Origin: Lentzea terrae
GTDB lineage: Bacteria > Actinomycetota > Actinomycetes > Mycobacteriales > Pseudonocardiaceae
Reading direction: 5' to 3'
DNA length: 64,000 nt
Assembly (NCBI RefSeq): GCF_003265345.1
Contig: NZ_QFWW01000008.1
Coordinates: forward strand, 291,440-355,439
Shown here: piece by piece, positions 61,427 to 64,000 of the stretch
Layout: every line of letters begins with the position of its first letter
How positions within the stretch are numbered: the stretch's first letter is position 1
Position numbers and translations under genes: made by a program
Notes under the pieces: generated by a model
What the model saw: only the letters and a program-made list of their open reading frames with translations
Database searches by the model: none
Told to the model about the DNA's origin: nothing

Positions 61427-62796
61427 AGACCGGTGTAGCTGCGGTAGCGGAGCAGCACCCGGTCCACCAGCGGGCCCGCGGCGCCGGTGTAGCGGGCCGG
61501 GTCGAGCAGGTCGTCCAGGTCGAGGCCCGCCAGCTCCGGCAGGGTGCGCAGGACCTCGCCGAACGTCGACCCCGGTGTGGTGGACGCCCTGGTGAGCAAC
61601 GCCTTGGCCCGGGCCTTGCCCAGCTCGGGGGTCAGGGCCACCGCCAGCCGTTCGGCGACGACGGCGCCATGGGTCAGTTCGATGTTCGCCCGCATCCGGT
61701 CGGGGTGGACTTCCAGGCCTTCCGCCAGTTCCGCCGCGGTGAACGCCGCTCCGCCCGCCAGCCGCAAGGCCTCGCGCAGTGCTTGCCACTCGGTGTGCCA
61801 CGCACCGGCCGGACGCTCGTCCTCGGCGATCATCGACTGCGCCAGCACCAGTGCGAGGGCGGGGACCTGCCGGCCGGCGGACAGGATGAGCGTTGCCAGG
61901 ACCGGGTTTCGCTTCTGCGGCATGGCGGATGACGCGCCCCTGCCGTCGGCCGCGGGTTCGGTGACCTCGCCGATCTCGGTGCGGGAGAGCGTCTGCACGT
62001 CCACCGCGAACTTGCCCAGCGCCCCGGCGACGAAGCTGAGCACCGCGCCCAGATCCGCGATCGGGGTGCGCACGGTGTGCCAGGGCAGCACGGGTTCGGC
62101 CAAGCCCAGTTCCTCGGCGAAGGGGGCGATCAACTCACACCCGTCCAGTGCCGGGCGGCCTGCCTGCCTGGCGAACTCGCCATACGCGGCCAGGGTTCCC
62201 GCCGCGCCTCCCAGCGAGGCGGGCAGGCCCGCGCACGCCACGGAACGGACCTTCGCCAGTGCGTCCAGCACCAGTTGCAGCCAGCCCGCCGCTTTCAGGC
62301 CGAACGTCGTGGGCACGGCGTGCTGGGTCAGCGTCCGGCCCGCGACCAGGGTGTCGCGGTGCTCCTCCGCCGTCGCGGCCAGCGCAGCGGCCACCCGGCT
62401 CAGGTCGCCGTCGATCTGGGCCAGCACGCGGCGGGCGATCAGCATCGCGGCGGAGTCGAGCACGTCCTGGCTGGTGGAGCCGCGGTGCACGTACTCGGCG
62501 GCCTCCGGGTCCACGGCGGCCACCAGCGCGGTGAACGCGGGGACCAGCGCCACCACGGGGTTCGCGGCCGCGCGGGCGGCCCTGGCCAGGGCGACGACGT
62601 CGAGGCCGCCCGCCTCGGCGGCTTTGGTGATCACCAGGGCGTGTGCGGCGGGAATCAGGCCCAGCCGGGCCTGGCTGCGGGCCAGCGCCGCCTCCACCTC
62701 CAACATCGCGCTCAGCCACGCCTCGTCGCACGTGGCGGCTTCGGCCGGCGTGCCGGCCCACGTCGGGGCGAGCAGGCCGGAATCGGTGCGGCTCAT
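61423..62796 (-). CDS. Fumarase/adenylosuccinate lyase superfamily protein, CreD-like (nitrosuccinate lyase candidate)
   Basis: A 457-residue lyase with the superfamily signature GRGASSAMPQKRNPVLATLI, the HRGSTSQDVLDSAAMLIARR region and LTQHAVPTTFGLKAAGW. By homology it looks like 3-carboxy-cis,cis-muconate cycloisomerase, the label CreD-type lyases usually receive. It is fused by an ATGA overlap to a flavoprotein of the CreE type, and no other protocatechuate-pathway gene is present. This supports nitrosuccinate to fumarate plus nitrous acid rather than muconate chemistry. The stop codon falls at the end of the adjacent tnpB remnant, so the last residues may have been altered. Confidence 0.72.
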   Translation of the reverse strand: MSRTDSGLLAPTWAGTPAEAATCDEAWLSAMLEVEAALARSQARLGLIPAAHALVITKAAEAGGLDVVALARAARAAANPVVALVPAFTALVAAVDPEAAEYVHRGSTSQDVLDSAAMLIARRVLAQIDGDLSRVAAALAATAEEHRDTLVAGRTLTQHAVPTTFGLKAAGWLQLVLDALAKVRSVACAGLPASLGGAAGTLAAYGEFARQAGRPALDGCELIAPFAEELGLAEPVLPWHTVRTPIADLGAVLSFVAGALGKFAVDVQTLSRTEIGEVTEPAADGRGASSAMPQKRNPVLATLILSAGRQVPALALVLAQSMIAEDERPAGAWHTEWQALREALRLAGGAAFTAAELAEGLEVHPDRMRANIELTHGAVVAERLAVALTPELGKARAKALLTRASTTPGSTFGEVLRTLPELAGLDLDDLLDPARYTGAAGPLVDRVLLRYRSYTGL

Positions 62797-64000
62797 GCGT
62801 TCACGCTCCTGTGCTGGGTGTGGACGGTCAGCACTGCTCTGGCGATGGCGTCGGAGTCCTCCAGCGTCACCGAGCCGACGCCGGGACGGATGCCCGCCGC
62901 CGTCACCCAGTGCACGCCTTCGGTGGGCACGCCGAACGCGAACCTGGCCGGGTGCGCCAGACCGGCGCGGTCGACAAGTCGGTACGGGCGTCCGGTCACG
63001 GCCAGGCCGCCGCTCTCGTAGCCGCCGACGTGGTAGGGCTGGGACTGGCCGGTGGTGAGCAGGTAGCGCAACAGCGGGTTGGCGCTGCGCCGCAGGTCGA
63101 TGTCCGGCAGCCGGGCCTCGATGAGGGCGCGGCAGCGGACGGGCGGGCCGGGGACCGCCTGGGAGTCGACCAGGAACACGCCTTCGGTGGTGTGGCGGCG
63201 GATCCGGATCCGCGGGCCGACCACGTGCAGCACGCCCGCCTCGACCAGCGCGATCATCTCCTCGATCCGCCGCACCGGTGGGCCGATCGAGGTGAACGCG
63301 TTGAGCGGGTTGTACCAACCCTCCAGCTCGTGACGGTAGGAGTCGCCGCTGATCCCGCTGTGGTCCACCACGAGCCGGATCTCGTTGCGCAGATCCCGCA
63401 GCACGTCCAGTGCCGACTTGAGCGGGCTGGACAGGTTGCCCAGCCGCGCCTCCCGCACGTCGTCGCGCAGGTGGTCGAGCAGCCAGCCGCGGAACTCGGC
63501 GCGGTCGGCGAACACCCGGTCGCCCTGCGGCCGCTCGATGCGGTCCCAGTCCCACCGTTCGGTGACCCCGTACTGGTCCAGCAGTCGTTCGTCGTCGTCC
63601 GGGATGCCTTGCACGAACGACTGGAGGAACGCCTGCGACGCCGTGTCGTCGCGCCCGGCCTTGACGACCAGGCTGTAGTAGACGGCGCGGACCTCTCGAT
63701 CCACCAACGGCCACACCGCTTCGCGGAAACCGACCGGCTCGCCGGAGTCGGCGCGCTTGCGCAGGTTCGCGATGACCAACTCGGTGAGGAAGTACGGGTG
63801 GTGCCTGCCGTGCGCACCCTTCTGGTTCTCGCCGCGCGCGTGGTACGGCATGCCGCGGCGAGAACCCACGTACAGCACCGGTTCCCGGCCGGACGGGAGG
63901 TAGCGCAGACCTTCGGGGGTCTGCTCGAACGCACCGCCACGGCCAGCGGTGAGCAGTGCCAGGTAGTCGAAGAAGTTCAGGCCGACGCCTTGGACCGCGA
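62793..64000 (-). CDS. FAD/NAD(P)-binding flavoprotein, CreE-like (aspartate N-oxygenase candidate), N-terminus beyond window
   Basis: The visible 402 residues start AVQGVGLNFFDYLALLTAGR, then FEQTPEGLRYLPSGREPVLY and VGSRRGMPYHARGENQKGAH, and end RAVLTVHTQHRSVNA. This is the C-terminal two thirds of the NAD_binding_9-type FAD/NAD(P)-binding proteins; the dinucleotide-binding N-terminus lies right of the window. In the cremeomycin and fosfazinomycin pathways a flavoprotein paired with a CreD-type lyase oxidises aspartate to nitrosuccinate. The 4-base overlap (ATGA) with the lyase start supports that pairing. The assignment is from domain type and context. Confidence 0.72.
   Translation of the reverse strand, partial: AVQGVGLNFFDYLALLTAGRGGAFEQTPEGLRYLPSGREPVLYVGSRRGMPYHARGENQKGAHGRHHPYFLTELVIANLRKRADSGEPVGFREAVWPLVDREVRAVYYSLVVKAGRDDTASQAFLQSFVQGIPDDDERLLDQYGVTERWDWDRIERPQGDRVFADRAEFRGWLLDHLRDDVREARLGNLSSPLKSALDVLRDLRNEIRLVVDHSGISGDSYRHELEGWYNPLNAFTSIGPPVRRIEEMIALVEAGVLHVVGPRIRIRRHTTEGVFLVDSQAVPGPPVRCRALIEARLPDIDLRRSANPLLRYLLTTGQSQPYHVGGYESGGLAVTGRPYRLVDRAGLAHPARFAFGVPTEGVHWVTAAGIRPGVGSVTLEDSDAIARAVLTVHTQHRSVNA

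Noticed and set aside
61423..62796. 3-carboxymuconate cycloisomerase of the protocatechuate pathway
   Set aside because: No other pca gene is present; the ATGA overlap with a CreE-type flavoprotein gives a better context, though homology alone cannot decide.

Overview
The window is about 64 kb of very GC-rich DNA. Its codon use, frequent GTG/TTG starts, SARP- and MerR-type regulators, Spo0M homologue, Tat/Sec-secreted enzymes and several biosynthetic loci point to a filamentous actinomycete, most likely of the Pseudonocardiaceae type (Lentzea/Saccharothrix-like; genus is a guess). No tRNA, rRNA or CRISPR array was recognised.

Layout. 1-3.8 kb: a partial Spo0M-like protein, a GlsB/YeaQ membrane protein and a secreted M12B-type zinc protease, all on the minus strand. 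4-11 kb: a divergent catabolic module. On the minus strand are an SDR, a TetR regulator and an unusual APH-like kinase fused to a class III PLP enzyme; on the plus strand are an APC permease and an amidase, with TTCGTACGAA-like operator candidates between them. 11-15 kb: a MerR regulator, an MDR oxidoreductase, a MerR-VOC fusion and a PIG-L deacetylase.

15.3-26.6 kb: a RiPP cluster that I do not match to any described class. Reading right to left it holds a SARP/AfsR regulator, a 36-residue precursor peptide (24730-24840, ending SCGCYAEN), a radical SAM enzyme with a partial SPASM domain, an MFS exporter, a JmjC oxygenase, a prolyl oligopeptidase, TfuA and YcaO. The four genes from radical SAM to peptidase overlap by ATGA junctions. 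A tnpB element now separates TfuA from YcaO. The predicted product is a backbone-thioamidated peptide with radical SAM and hydroxylation chemistry on a short CxC core.

27-39 kb: a secreted protein, then a polyketide locus with an SDR, a FkbO/Hyg5-type chorismatase, a flavin halogenase and, divergently, one 2465-residue type I PKS (AMP ligase-ACP-KS-AT-DH-KR-ACP-TE). It should start from a hydroxybenzoate made from chorismate. The TE has Cys in place of the usual Ser nucleophile. 39-40.8 kb is a set of gene fragments. 40.8-57 kb carries a two-component system with an ABC exporter, a flavin monooxygenase-like protein, a binding lipoprotein, an M15 peptidase, a LysR/CitMHS/AtuA carboxylate module containing a 142-bp imperfect palindrome, a frameshifted Tat hydrolase and a LuxR regulator.

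57-64 kb: two methyltransferases followed by an AMP ligase, a fumarase-superfamily lyase and a flavoprotein that runs off the window. The last three together resemble the CreM/CreD/CreE nitrous-acid and diazotisation set (aspartate-nitrosuccinate pathway). A truncated tnpB joined to a piece of nucS lies between lyase and ligase. Three separate biosynthetic loci therefore share this window, and two of them are interrupted by related IS605-type remnants.
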